Below the pieces are notes generated by a model, which saw only the letters and a program-made list of their open reading frames with translations, had not been told where the DNA came from and did not search any database. Position numbers and translations under genes: made by a program. 64,000 nt of DNA from Naumovozyma dairenensis CBS 421 (Eukaryota; Ascomycota; Saccharomycetes; Saccharomycetales; Saccharomycetaceae). Numbering within the stretch: position 1 is the stretch's first letter; each line of letters starts with the position of its first letter. The stretch covers positions 1,009,259 to 1,073,258 of the forward strand of contig NC_016481.1 in assembly GCF_000227115.2 (NCBI RefSeq), written 5' to 3'. This document shows, piece after piece, positions 1 to 9,871 of this stretch.

Positions 1-819
1 ATTCAAGACTCGGGTGTTTTCCAATGTCAAGCATTAAATAGAGATTTATGGTCCTCCAAGGACGTGAAAAGATTATTAAAGAAAAATTTCATCTTTTTGC
101 AATATCAATATGAATCAAGAAATGCAGAACCATACTTGAATTTTTATCCATTACCTAATAAAAAAGATGATTTACCTCATATAGCTATCTTGGACCCAAT
201 TACTGGGGAAAGAGTAAAACAATGGAACCAAGATGTTCCTAAGATAAGTTCTTTTATTAAAGATATAAACCAGTTCTTATCTGATTATTCTTTGGATCCC
301 AAAAGTACGAATCCAACGGTAAAGGAACCTACTCCAGAACTAGATCCAACAACATTAACTGAGGAACAACAAATGGAACTAGCGATTCAACAATCATTAG
401 GAAACTCATCATCTAAGCCCATCACGTTTGATGATAAAGAAATAGGGTTAGACAATGACGGTAATGGAGGAGAGGAGGATGATACTGCCATAGGAGAAGC
501 AGAAGAAACACACGAAAGTATATTTGAAAATATCAGGCCAGTGCACCATATGGAACCACTCAACAAACCAGGAATTACAACACGTATTCAAATACGTACT
601 GGTGATGGGAAAAGAATTGTTAGAAGAGTAAATGCAATGGATGATAAAGTCCGTACCTTATATGAAATTGTAAAATCAGAAATTGAAGGTTATGATTCAT
701 GTGCATTTACACTGAGCGATCATCAAAGGAATGACTTGATAGATAAAGTCGACATGTCTATTAGCGATGCAGGCTTGAAAAACAGTTCACTTTTGTTGGA
801 GAAAGTAATAGAAGATTAA
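1..819 (+). CDS. UBX5: UBX5, UBX-domain Cdc48 adaptor (5' truncated)
   Basis: The reading frame is open from the first base of the window to the stop at 817-819, so the N-terminal part lies outside. The visible 272 residues start inside the thioredoxin-like UAS domain, pass a ubiquitin-interacting motif (a stretch around MELAIQQSL, near nt 375-410), an acidic linker, and end in a UBX domain (nt about 570-810). In the family, Ubx5 recruits ubiquitylated clients to the Cdc48 segregase; UAS-UIM-UBX is its standard order. The next gene downstream is GPI8, as in S. cerevisiae (YDR330W-YDR331W). An in-frame GTG at 64 is not a credible start. Identity rests on domain order plus synteny. Confidence 0.9.
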   Translation: MQDSGVFQCQALNRDLWSSKDVKRLLKKNFIFLQYQYESRNAEPYLNFYPLPNKKDDLPHIAILDPITGERVKQWNQDVPKISSFIKDINQFLSDYSLDPKSTNPTVKEPTPELDPTTLTEEQQMELAIQQSLGNSSSKPITFDDKEIGLDNDGNGGEEDDTAIGEAEETHESIFENIRPVHHMEPLNKPGITTRIQIRTGDGKRIVRRVNAMDDKVRTLYEIVKSEIEGYDSCAFTLSDHQRNDLIDKVDMSISDAGLKNSSLLLEKVIED

Positions 820-1364
820 GAAGTTACAAAATGAACAGCTGGGAGGTAAGAGTGTATTGCCCAGGACTTCTATAATCAATATATACGGTTATATAAACCT
901 TAATGCTTTCAGAACATTTTTTATAGATTGTTGTTGTTGTTGTTGTTTTGAATGAGCATCTATTCTGGATAGCATCGCCTCAATATAGAGGTGAAGTTAA
1001 CTGAAGGTCACATATCAACTACTTCAAAGTAATTTTAAAAGTGGATGAGGCTTTACCATATTGTAGAATCTCTTTTGGCAAGTACAGTGAACTTCATAGC
1101 AGATACTATCAATCGTTTTTTTTAAGAGTATGTACGTATTACACTATAGTAAACTTTGCAGTGTTCCACGTTAAGGCTTTTTTATGCGTATGTAAGGAAA
1201 TATAAAGGAACATGAACTTTGAAATACAGAGTTACATTTCGAGGAAACATTGTCTGTAAAAAAGAGTATATAAAACAACTATTATTTGATTACAGAGAGT
1301 TACTAATAGATAGTTCTACTCAACTGGAAAACAAAAAAAAATACAAAACATACGAGCAAAAAAA
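820..1364. other. intergenic UBX5-GPI8
   Basis: This stretch holds no gene that I can see. It contains a short TTG trinucleotide run (about 928-947), several poly-T tracts that could serve UBX5 3' end formation, and a TATA-like box (TATATAAA, 1267-1274) about 90 bp before the GPI8 start codon. Confidence 0.6.
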
Positions 1365-2552
1365 ATGAGGTTCTCAACTAGCCTGATAACGCTTCTATGT
1401 GCGATGCTTTTGAACCACCTTGTCATCGCAGAACATACCAATAATTGGGCTGTTTTAGTCTCAACTTCGAGGTTCTGGTTTAATTATAGACATATGGCAA
1501 ATGTATTGAGTATGTATAGAACAGTGAAGAGATTAGGTATCCCAGATTCACAAATCATCTTGATGTTAAGTGATGATGTGGCGTGTAATTCAAGAAATCT
1601 TTTTCCTGGTACTGTTTTCAATAATAAAGATCATGCTATCGACTTATATGGGGAAAATGTTGAAGTAGATTATAGAGGTTATGAAGTTACCGTGGAAAAT
1701 TTCATTAGGCTATTAACAGATAGATGGTCAGAAGATCAACCAAAGTCGAAACGGTTATTGACTGATGAAAATTCCAACATCTTTATATATATGACTGGAC
1801 ATGGTGGTGATGATTTTTTGAAATTCCAAGATGCTGAAGAGATTGCGTCAGAAGATATAGCTGATGCATTTGAACAGATGCATGAAAAGAAAAGATATAA
1901 TGAAATATTCTTTATGATAGATACTTGCCAAGCTAATACCATGTATTCGAAGTTTTATTCCCCAAACATTTTAGCAATTGGATCGAGTAGATTAGATGAA
2001 AGTTCATATTCGCATCATTCTGATGTTGAAATCGGCGTTGCAGTTATTGATAGATTTACATATTACACTTTGGAGTTTTTGGAAAAAATTGAAAAAAATT
2101 CAACATTGACTCTAAAAGATCTATTTGATTCATATACGTTGGAAAACGTTCATTCACATGTAGGTGTTCGAGAAGATCTTTTTGATAGAGATCCAGCAGA
2201 AACATTAATCACTGACTTTTTCGGTAATGTTCAAAACATTATTCCTGATGATATGTCTCGTAAAGATTTTGCCGGAAAATACAATTACGATGGAGGTAAT
2301 GAAAAATTGTCGAGAAATGTATTGAATTTGGCCATAGAGAAGGCTACTGAGGAGAGAGAAGTTAGTGAAAAGGCAATAAGCCCAACAAGTCTAAGAATTG
2401 TTAACTCTGTGAACCAGAATGCGAGAAAGATCTCAAACGATACACAACAAAAAAATGGGTCATATTCGATAGTGATTTTAGGTTTATCTACGTTACTGGG
2501 AATATTATATTTTATCATGAGAAATGATAATCAAGCTTTAAAAACAATATAG
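1365..2552 (+). CDS. GPI8: GPI8, GPI-transamidase catalytic subunit
   Basis: Gpi8 is the caspase-like cysteine protease (family C13) of the GPI transamidase in the ER membrane; it cleaves the GPI signal from a precursor protein and joins the GPI anchor. The 395-residue protein has a signal peptide (residues about 1-22), the catalytic His in MTGHGG (H146) and the catalytic Cys in MIDTCQ (C188), and a C-terminal membrane segment (about residues 367-385) followed by a short cytosolic tail. Length and motifs match the S. cerevisiae protein (411 residues). The yeast's YPS7, also in this window, would be one of its substrates. The start is the first ATG after an A-rich leader. Confidence 0.97.
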   Translation: MRFSTSLITLLCAMLLNHLVIAEHTNNWAVLVSTSRFWFNYRHMANVLSMYRTVKRLGIPDSQIILMLSDDVACNSRNLFPGTVFNNKDHAIDLYGENVEVDYRGYEVTVENFIRLLTDRWSEDQPKSKRLLTDENSNIFIYMTGHGGDDFLKFQDAEEIASEDIADAFEQMHEKKRYNEIFFMIDTCQANTMYSKFYSPNILAIGSSRLDESSYSHHSDVEIGVAVIDRFTYYTLEFLEKIEKNSTLTLKDLFDSYTLENVHSHVGVREDLFDRDPAETLITDFFGNVQNIIPDDMSRKDFAGKYNYDGGNEKLSRNVLNLAIEKATEEREVSEKAISPTSLRIVNSVNQNARKISNDTQQKNGSYSIVILGLSTLLGILYFIMRNDNQALKTI

Positions 2553-2923
2553 TCTAGAATAATGAAAGCTTTATAAAGTTTAGAACGTACCTTTATTATT
2601 AATCACGATGCAATTTATGTATTAATCATCTATTTATTATATTCGATCAAATTCAAAAAAGCAAAGTTCTTTTAACAATAAAATGCAGTATACTGTTTCA
2701 TAGAGGAAGACAATGAACCAAAACATCATCTTTTTGTTTCGAAATGAAATCCGAAATTATTTACATTTGTATTAGAATATTTCCCAGATATTTTTTATAA
2801 TTGTAATTTAAAGGCCAATTTTTCAACACAAGAAGTTAAATTCTACGTATATAAGAATATTAAAGAGAAAAAGCTACAGTAAAGACATAAAAGGTATCTT
2901 CCTGAGATAAAAACTATGATATT
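2553..2923. other. intergenic GPI8-IRC3
   Basis: AT-rich spacer between two genes transcribed the same way. I see no gene or convincing regulatory motif in it. Confidence 0.5.
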
Positions 2924-4930
2924 ATGTTAAAGAGATTATTTGGAGTATCATCAATAAAATATTATCAATATTCATTGACTCGTAAGTATTCCTCAATAAC
3001 GTTACGTGACTATCAACAAGATGCAATCGATGCCTGTGTCAAATCCATCCAAAGCGGGCAACGAAGAGTTGGTGTTTCGTTAGCAACAGGGGGAGGTAAG
3101 ACGGTGATTTTCTCCAATTTAATCAACCAAATGATGAATTTAAATCCTGGTACTCAATTCAAGACTTTAATTTTAGTCCACAGAAGAGAATTGGCCTTAC
3201 AAGCTACAAATACTATTAAAAAATTCTTTCCAAATTTGAGAGTTCAAATCGAAATGGGGAAATACCATAGCGAAATCAATGATTCAGATGTGGTTGTTGC
3301 ATCTGTACAATCAATAATAAGAAGGTTGGATAAATATAAATCAGATGATATTAATCTGATTATCATTGATGAGGCACACCACGCAGTAGCGAATTCTTAT
3401 ATTAAAATATTAGAACACTTCCATTCAAATAACCAATCATCTAAGATCCCAGTTGTTGGATTTAGTGCTACTTTTGAAAGAGCTGACAAAAAAGCTCTAT
3501 CTGATGTTATGGATAAAATTGTTTACCATAGAGGAATTATGGAAATGATCGACGATAAATGGTTATGTGAAGGTAAATTCACCTCTGTTAATATTGATGT
3601 TGATCTCTCGAAAGTTGATAGGACATCTGGAAGTCAGAATGGCGATTTTCAAATCGATAGTCTTTCAAAAGTTATGAATACTGAAGAAGTCGGGAATGTT
3701 ATAATCAACACTTATTTGCATCAGAAAAAAGAACATAATTTAAAATCTACTTTATTGTTTGGTGTTGATATAGCACACGTAGAATCATTATATGAAATTT
3801 TCAAGAAAAATGGTATCAACGCAAGATATGTGGTTTCGAATACAAAAAATGATTTGAGAGATGAGATAATTAGGGAATTCAGAGAAGGTAAAGTTTCCGT
3901 GCTGATGAATTGTGGGATATTTACTGAGGGAACAGATATTCCTAATATAGATTCCATAATGCTATGTCGACCGACAAGATCTCGTTCTTTATTAGTTCAA
4001 ATGATTGGACGTGGTTTAAGATTACATCATTCGAAAAATTACTGCCACATTATTGATTTTATCGCAGCATCAGATGTCGGTGTCGTATCTGTTCCTACGT
4101 TGGCTGGTGTTGAGAACTATAGAGGCCAATTGGACGATGCAACTCTAAGTGATTTACATGAAATTAAAAAAGAAATGGATTTGAAACAGAAACAAAGAGA
4201 AGAGAATAAGCATTTGGAAGAGTTGCAAGAAAAACAAATCCAACAACAGTTTAGCGAGAAAATGAGAAATACAGATGCATGGGAATTGACATTAACGACA
4301 TATGAAGATTTTAAAAGTTTTTGTGGCGCAAATAATGTGGATATCAACGGGATGTCGAATGCTCAAAAGGAAGTAGAACTTATTCACAATTCATCATATC
4401 CATGGGTAAAATTTTCTAAAAGTGCATGGGCGCTGTCATTAAAGCATGGCCATCATTTGCGGATTTATAAAGAACCTTCAAAATATGATCCTAAAGGAAG
4501 TAATTACATTTTGAAATTATATCGTAAAATACCCGGGTGGATTAACCAAACTGGTGCAAGCTATTCCACAAGAATTTTAATAACTTCGTCCGATCTCTTC
4601 AAAATTGCTGCCAATGTAGAAGAAGTACTTGTAAATTTATCGAACGGATCAGGAACATCAACAGAAGGCCCCATAAGAATAACCAAATTTGCTCGTTGGC
4701 GAGCGGAACCAGCTACACCAAGGCAAAGCAGTGCGATTAAGGTAAAACTTGAGAAAGAACTGGCAAAATGTGAGAAAGATTACAAATATCTGGACTTAAG
4801 TGATATAGATAAATACATCAAGTCCTTAACAAAGGGAAATGCTAGTAATATTCTGTTTGCCATGTCACTCGCGCCGTCTTATCCTCTTCGATCACTATTA
4901 AAGGCAATACAATATAAGAAGACGATTTGA
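2924..4930 (+). CDS. IRC3: IRC3, mitochondrial DNA helicase
   Basis: A 668-residue superfamily 2 helicase. Visible motifs are Walker A in ATGGGKT (K59), the DEAH box at residues 149-152, SAT at 181-183, and the second RecA lobe with motif VI around QMIGRGLRL near residue 360. The basic, Ser/Tyr-rich N-terminus fits a mitochondrial presequence. In S. cerevisiae Irc3 is a branch-unwinding helicase that maintains mitochondrial DNA; its length there is 689. Synteny (GPI8-IRC3) agrees. The C-terminal third is family-specific. Nothing appears broken. Confidence 0.95.
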   Translation: MLKRLFGVSSIKYYQYSLTRKYSSITLRDYQQDAIDACVKSIQSGQRRVGVSLATGGGKTVIFSNLINQMMNLNPGTQFKTLILVHRRELALQATNTIKKFFPNLRVQIEMGKYHSEINDSDVVVASVQSIIRRLDKYKSDDINLIIIDEAHHAVANSYIKILEHFHSNNQSSKIPVVGFSATFERADKKALSDVMDKIVYHRGIMEMIDDKWLCEGKFTSVNIDVDLSKVDRTSGSQNGDFQIDSLSKVMNTEEVGNVIINTYLHQKKEHNLKSTLLFGVDIAHVESLYEIFKKNGINARYVVSNTKNDLRDEIIREFREGKVSVLMNCGIFTEGTDIPNIDSIMLCRPTRSRSLLVQMIGRGLRLHHSKNYCHIIDFIAASDVGVVSVPTLAGVENYRGQLDDATLSDLHEIKKEMDLKQKQREENKHLEELQEKQIQQQFSEKMRNTDAWELTLTTYEDFKSFCGANNVDINGMSNAQKEVELIHNSSYPWVKFSKSAWALSLKHGHHLRIYKEPSKYDPKGSNYILKLYRKIPGWINQTGASYSTRILITSSDLFKIAANVEEVLVNLSNGSGTSTEGPIRITKFARWRAEPATPRQSSAIKVKLEKELAKCEKDYKYLDLSDIDKYIKSLTKGNASNILFAMSLAPSYPLRSLLKAIQYKKTI

Positions 4931-5063
4931 TCTTAATAGGAACGTGTAAATAATAGAAAACATCTTTAATCACTTGTAATAAAAATGCAGAAACTACCAC
5001 GGACCCCATGCTGCCCACGAAAGGCAATACTGCCACAACGGCCAGCTTTGTACGGGCATCCAA
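4842..5063 (-). CDS. candidate small hydrophobic ORF (unproven)
   Basis: A 73-codon ORF starts 137 bp past the IRC3 stop and runs back into the IRC3 3' end on the opposite strand. Its first 36 codons lie in a patch clearly richer in G and C than the surrounding spacer and would encode a Val/Ala/Leu-rich membrane segment (VLPFVGSMGSVVVSAFLLQ). I do not recognise it. The C-terminal half overlaps IRC3 and is probably a shadow, so if the gene is real the coding part could be shorter or spliced. Confidence 0.2.
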   Translation of the reverse strand: MDARTKLAVVAVLPFVGSMGSVVVSAFLLQVIKDVFYYLHVPIKIKSSSYIVLPLIVIEEDKTARVTWQTEYY

Positions 5064-5144
5064 AATATCTCTCTACAACGAGCTCTTTCCCGTATTTATT
5101 CTGAGGCGCCGTTTTTTCTCGGCGCTTAAAAAAACCTCGAGGAA

Positions 5145-5171
5145 TGTTTCAGAAAGTTTCAACATGAAACA
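5145..5171. promoter_or_regulatory. pheromone response elements upstream of STE12
   Basis: An inverted pair of exact Ste12 sites, TGTTTCA (5145-5151) and TGAAACA (5165-5171), flanks a partial GTTTCA (5156-5161). They lie about 200 bp upstream of the STE12 start, with a TATA-like TATAAAA at 5194-5200. STE12 is autoregulated through such elements in S. cerevisiae, so the same loop is inferred here. Confidence 0.6.
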
Positions 5172-5364
5172 TGTAAGCAGAATTTGAATAAAATATAAAA
5201 CATTAAGACATATATAGCCTGCTATCATTCTGTTTTGTAATAGCATCATCTCTTCAAAATACTAACATGGAAACCATCTGAAAACAAGCTAAAGACGCCA
5301 CTGCTTTCTGCCATTTACAGAACGTAAAACTGATCAGAATTTAGGTTTCAATTGAATGAAAACA

Positions 5365-7236
5365 ATGAAAATACAATTGTCGAACAATCGAACCCAAGAA
5401 ATTTTGAACTACAATGATGTTAATGACAAAGAATTGCAGAGGACTACGCAGGAAGTAGAAGAAGCTTTGAATTTTATTGAGGATTTAAAATTTTTCTTGA
5501 CTACTGCTCCCGTAGATTGGCAGGAAAACCAAATAATAAGAAGGTATTATCTAGATGGTAACCAAGGTTTCATTTCATGTGTGTTCTGGGATAATTTATA
5601 TTATATTACTGGTACAGATATAGTAAAAATCTGTATGTATAGAATGCAGAAATTTGGGAGGATTATTGTCCAAAAGAAGAAATTCGAAGAAGGTATATTT
5701 TCAGATCTTCGAAATTTGAAATGTGGGGTGGATGCTACTTTAGAGCAACCGAAATCGGAATTTCTTGCATTTCTTTTCAAAAATATGTGTCTGAAGACTC
5801 AAAAGAAACAGAAAGTATTTTTTTGGTTTAGTGTCCCGCACGATAAGATATTTGCTGATGCCTTAGAGAGAGATTTGAAGAAAGAAATTCAAGGCCAGCC
5901 TGCAACTACAAAGGCATTACATGAACCTGCCTTGTCTTTTCAATATGACAGTCAACAGGGGAGAACGTTATATGAACAGTTATTGAATCACATGGATACT
6001 CAGAGAATTCTAACAACGCAATCAACCGAAATGGAACTTGAAGATCCAATATCAAATCCAGTGAAAATAAATGAAATTAAAAGTGAACAAGAGAAAGTTA
6101 CCAATATAAATGACTCAAACAATTCTTTGAATACTGCAAACGATTTACCATCGACTTTCCCAATTCAAGATACGGAACTTGAGTCACAAAATTTGGAGCC
6201 TGTTTCAGAGATCAAGAATGATGGAGGAGAGCAAATGAAGGATGATGATTTCCCATTATCGTATTTCCCAATATCTGTAGAATATCCAAACCAACAAGAA
6301 ATAATACCGCCACTCTTGTCTAGTACCATTCCACAACAACTTGCGTACGACGACAGATATTTTGAACTACCTCCAGACCCTAATTATAACCCTCACATGG
6401 CAATGCCAGTACCGTTTCCATACCAAATGACTACACCTTTCATACAGCATCCCAAATCCTCAGGTAGATCTAAGTTCAATGCTAAAAAAAATGCAGGAAA
6501 GAGTCAAAAGCAAACAATTGAAGTTAGTAATAATGGAAAAATCGAAAGAATAACAAGTGCTTCATTAAATACATATCAAAAATATCCTAAAAGTGCCAGG
6601 ATAACAGAATATCCTTCGTTCCCTACGCTGGATGCATTCTATCAACCACTGCCGAACATGTCACCGCGATACCAATCGTATGGAAATATGCCAATGAATA
6701 ACTACCACATGCCTTCTTCTGAGTATGGGAGCTATTCACAGAATTTCATGTCACGATTGCTTGATCAACCTGACTACGAATATGATAATTTCTCACCTTT
6801 CCAAAATGGGCCGGTCGAAGATTACTCAATGCAACAAGATTTTCCAATATTGAATCAATCGTTAGCACAACAAACAGTATCGAATGCCCCCTCATACCAT
6901 CCTAATAATCAATTTAAGATGGGAAGTCCGTCATCTTCTATGAATCCATATATGTGGGCTCCTCGAGCAGGGAGTCACCTCCAATATCCTCTATACACTC
7001 AATATCCTCAAGTCCTTCCACAAAGAACAGGCCAAGTTTCAAGTGGTAAACATCAGAAAATGAATTTAAGTAATATCCAATTTTCTGACTCGAGAACCCA
7101 TATCATAAAAAGTGGGAAAATATCGAAGAAATCAACAAATAAAAAACCAAAACCCCACTCGACAAAAGACGTTGAAAAACTTTCAAAAGTAGATTGTGAT
7201 ATTGATGAATCCTTCAATACAATTGAGAACATCTAG
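5365..7236 (+). CDS. STE12: STE12, pheromone/filamentation transcription factor
   Basis: The N-terminal 200 residues are the highly conserved STE homeodomain-like DNA-binding region (blocks such as DLKFFLTTAPVDWQENQ and GIFSDLRNLKCG). The rest is low-complexity, Pro/Tyr/Asn/Gln-rich activation and Dig-binding region ending in a basic stretch. An in-frame ATG exists at 5356, but the S. cerevisiae protein begins MK(V/I)Q, matching the second ATG at 5365, which I prefer; this gives 623 residues against 688. Ste12 is activated by the Fus3/Kss1 MAP kinases and drives mating and filamentous genes. Next to IRC3 and RQC1 it is out of place relative to S. cerevisiae chromosome IV: STE12 there is YHR084W on the sister block. 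Confidence 0.95.
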   Translation: MKIQLSNNRTQEILNYNDVNDKELQRTTQEVEEALNFIEDLKFFLTTAPVDWQENQIIRRYYLDGNQGFISCVFWDNLYYITGTDIVKICMYRMQKFGRIIVQKKKFEEGIFSDLRNLKCGVDATLEQPKSEFLAFLFKNMCLKTQKKQKVFFWFSVPHDKIFADALERDLKKEIQGQPATTKALHEPALSFQYDSQQGRTLYEQLLNHMDTQRILTTQSTEMELEDPISNPVKINEIKSEQEKVTNINDSNNSLNTANDLPSTFPIQDTELESQNLEPVSEIKNDGGEQMKDDDFPLSYFPISVEYPNQQEIIPPLLSSTIPQQLAYDDRYFELPPDPNYNPHMAMPVPFPYQMTTPFIQHPKSSGRSKFNAKKNAGKSQKQTIEVSNNGKIERITSASLNTYQKYPKSARITEYPSFPTLDAFYQPLPNMSPRYQSYGNMPMNNYHMPSSEYGSYSQNFMSRLLDQPDYEYDNFSPFQNGPVEDYSMQQDFPILNQSLAQQTVSNAPSYHPNNQFKMGSPSSSMNPYMWAPRAGSHLQYPLYTQYPQVLPQRTGQVSSGKHQKMNLSNIQFSDSRTHIIKSGKISKKSTNKKPKPHSTKDVEKLSKVDCDIDESFNTIENI

Positions 7237-7403
7237 CCATAGCAAACACTTTTTTTCATATTCGATCTCTATACTGCCCAACGACAATCTCTAATCAACT
7301 CGTTTCATTCTATTGCATTTTGCTTCTTGTAAAAAGAACTAGATAATAATTGCGTAAATATAATTTATTCTATAACCTAAATAACAATACTTAATATATA
7401 CAA

Positions 7404-9587
7404 TCATGCGCCTTGGTTATTCTCAGTCTCATTCTCTTGGATATATTGTTGAAGAGAAAGTTGTCTGATTTGATTTAGAATATCCTCATCTTGCATTAAT
7501 GCAGCTTGCGATGTGACCAAATCTTTCTCATGGATGTAGCTTTTGACCGTTTCGAGGACATCAATGGATTCTTTAGTAGTTGGAGTAGGAGGTAATACAT
7601 CAAATTCAAACACTTCATAGTCTGACCAAATTGATGGAGGAATTGCAGCCATGACCGACGATTCTTCAGATAAGATAGCAAATCTTAATAAATTAATTGG
7701 AATGCCTTCAATAAAGAATGGGCTTGTAATGTCTTCAGTTTCATCTTCTTCGGCATTATTATCCAATTCAACTGTCAAATTACCTGTTTTATGATCATGT
7801 AGAATCTTCGTTAACTCAGAATGTAAGAATGACACATCTTCGGCATTTTTCCATAAAATAGGAAATCTAGCCATGTATGCTTTCGATTCTAAGATATCAG
7901 CCTTTTGCTCGGATATGTCCATGTTTGCTATTAGAGATGGGTCTCCAAGTAACTTCTCTTGAAACAACTGGGCAAGTTTTAGTGGATGATTTTTGAAACA
8001 TTTTATAAGTTCTTTCCGTGCTAAATCTTTTTCATTAAGATGTAGGTAACTTAATACAACACCAAGGGAGAAACCTAATGTATTCCATTGTTTATACGTA
8101 TTCATCAGTGGAGATTTTGATAATTCTATCAGATATTGATAATCATTATTCAACAACAAATAATGATCCATAAAATACCTACAACCCAGCGGATCTTCTA
8201 AAGGACTTAATGACCATAAAACTTTACACCATTCACTTGCAGTTGCCACAGCACCCCTTTGTGCCAAGGCCAAAATATATCTAAATATAGCCAAATAGAA
8301 TTGTCTATTGTAAAAGTAAATATATGGTAATTGACAAGAAGTACCATCGAAATTGATACTACTCCTTAATGCCCTATCAAATACGAAGAGTGCCCTTTGT
8401 AATAACCCATTAGTGTTTGACTTATCACCCTGTCTAATGGTGATCAATGCGACTTGTAATAAACCAGGCACATGGTATGGATATTTTGAAGCGATCAAAT
8501 TTATTAATGCTTCGTGATCGGGATGTAAGACAACACTTAGGTAAAATTCCGTAATAGCTTTTCTATTTATGTCATCGTTTAAGGGTTCGAATTTGAAAAA
8601 TGTAATTTTAGACTTCCAACGTTTAACATCTTCTTCAATAACATCTTTCCAATCGATCGGTCTTTGCCATAATTGCCAATCAACAAGTTCCTCCAAGTTT
8701 AACGATTTCATTGTAAGTTCACCTCTTTGAGTTGGGATCCAATCATTTCTTACTTTGGTAAATTGTAATCTATGCAGGCTTGATCCAGGCCCATTAGGAA
8801 CGGATTTATGATCTTTACCACCCCAATTTCTAACGAGGCGCTTCATACGCTGAATCTGTTTTAATTGTTGTGGAGATATGGAAGTTGATGACATCTCATC
8901 GATGTCTTCAAGTGCTTCCGCAGAAATATCATCAAACAGTAACTTAAATTCCGAGTGCGGATCCAGCTTCTTGAAGTCGTCATTGAAAAACTTCTTAGCA
9001 TATTTGAAGTAGGAGACTGGAAATCGTGAGAAAGCGTTATCCTTTCGAAGGTCATTTTCTATTCGCTCAGTAAGAGTGACGGTAGCAATGTCTTCAGATT
9101 CGGATGCTGTAAAGAATTCATCTTCATCATCATATGCACCTACATTGCCAAGTTCAAAATCGTTTGCTGTATTCTTCCTAATATTTTCACGCTGGAATTG
9201 TTGTAACAACTTATCAAATTCTTCGTCATTTTCATCTTCATTCGCTGTTACAGTGTCAATGTTGGTTGTTTTCTTGCTTGTCTTGTTCTTCTTTTTGTTC
9301 TTCTTTTTCTGTGATTTCGTAGGCAACTTCACCATTTTATCCCCGTCTTCTCCTTCGTGAGCTTCTGTTTCTGACACCCCATTATCGATTTGTTCCTTTT
9401 CAGCGATATCACTGGTATTATCAGAACCTTCATCATCATCTTCATTATCGTTCATTAAAGCAAAGATATTAACATGCGGTTTCGGAGTTGATTTCTTACT
9501 TGTAGAAGCAGAACTATTGTTGGAACGCAAGATCGATTCCAACAGTTCATCATCATTTTGCAATTTCCTTAATGCCCTTGAGCTCAT
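7404..9587 (-). CDS. RQC1: RQC1, ribosome quality control complex subunit
   Basis: A 727-residue protein of the TCF25 family (S. cerevisiae Rqc1 is about 723). The N-terminus has an acidic stretch followed by a Lys-rich run (residues about 85-107, KSQKKKNKKKNKTSKK), typical of the family; the remainder is a helical TCF25 domain beginning around residue 200. Rqc1 works with Rkr1/Ltn1, Rqc2 and Cdc48 on stalled 60S subunits, promoting K48-linked ubiquitylation of nascent chains. It shares a 284-bp divergent promoter with IPI1. Its position between IRC3 and SWR1 matches YDR333C. Confidence 0.95.
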   Translation of the reverse strand: MSSRALRKLQNDDELLESILRSNNSSASTSKKSTPKPHVNIFALMNDNEDDDEGSDNTSDIAEKEQIDNGVSETEAHEGEDGDKMVKLPTKSQKKKNKKKNKTSKKTTNIDTVTANEDENDEEFDKLLQQFQRENIRKNTANDFELGNVGAYDDEDEFFTASESEDIATVTLTERIENDLRKDNAFSRFPVSYFKYAKKFFNDDFKKLDPHSEFKLLFDDISAEALEDIDEMSSTSISPQQLKQIQRMKRLVRNWGGKDHKSVPNGPGSSLHRLQFTKVRNDWIPTQRGELTMKSLNLEELVDWQLWQRPIDWKDVIEEDVKRWKSKITFFKFEPLNDDINRKAITEFYLSVVLHPDHEALINLIASKYPYHVPGLLQVALITIRQGDKSNTNGLLQRALFVFDRALRSSINFDGTSCQLPYIYFYNRQFYLAIFRYILALAQRGAVATASEWCKVLWSLSPLEDPLGCRYFMDHYLLLNNDYQYLIELSKSPLMNTYKQWNTLGFSLGVVLSYLHLNEKDLARKELIKCFKNHPLKLAQLFQEKLLGDPSLIANMDISEQKADILESKAYMARFPILWKNAEDVSFLHSELTKILHDHKTGNLTVELDNNAEEDETEDITSPFFIEGIPINLLRFAILSEESSVMAAIPPSIWSDYEVFEFDVLPPTPTTKESIDVLETVKSYIHEKDLVTSQAALMQDEDILNQIRQLSLQQYIQENETENNQGA

Positions 9588-9725
9588 ATTTGGTGGGTGG
9601 CTTGGCCTCTAGAGTGATTAAAAGAGTTCCAAACGCATTACAAAGGTATTCATGGAATGAACTTTTATGTCAAATTGCTTTTTGCTTCAATTTATTCCAG
9701 TCGGCCTTTTTTTACATAAAGGCAT

Positions 9726-9769
9726 AAAATTTTTCAAAGTGAAAAATCAAATGTGAAGAAGCTCATCGA
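9726..9769. promoter_or_regulatory. RRPE and PAC boxes between RQC1 and IPI1
   Basis: A perfect RRPE (TGAAAAATTTT on the minus strand, 9726-9736) lies 24 bp from a near-perfect PAC box (CGATGAGCT on the minus strand, about 9760-9768). This pair is the classic signature of the ribosome-biogenesis regulon (Stb3 for RRPE; Dot6/Tod6 for PAC) and sits about 100-145 bp upstream of IPI1. Confidence 0.65.
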
Positions 9770-9871
9770 TTTCTGAAGACCATTTCTACGCCTTTATCAA
9801 TCACTGTCCATAGCCAAGATAAGATATTAATTTAACTTTTTGACTCAGATAATATACCATTAGTTAAAAGT

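Noticed and set aside
5356..5364. Upstream ATG as the STE12 start
   Set aside because: The conserved N-terminus aligns with the second ATG (5365). The three extra codons have no counterpart in S. cerevisiae Ste12, although use of the first ATG cannot be excluded.
9076..9360. 94-codon plus-strand ORF rich in Phe, Leu and Ser opposite RQC1
   Set aside because: It is the complement of the Lys/Glu-rich RQC1 N-terminus and shows no independent features.
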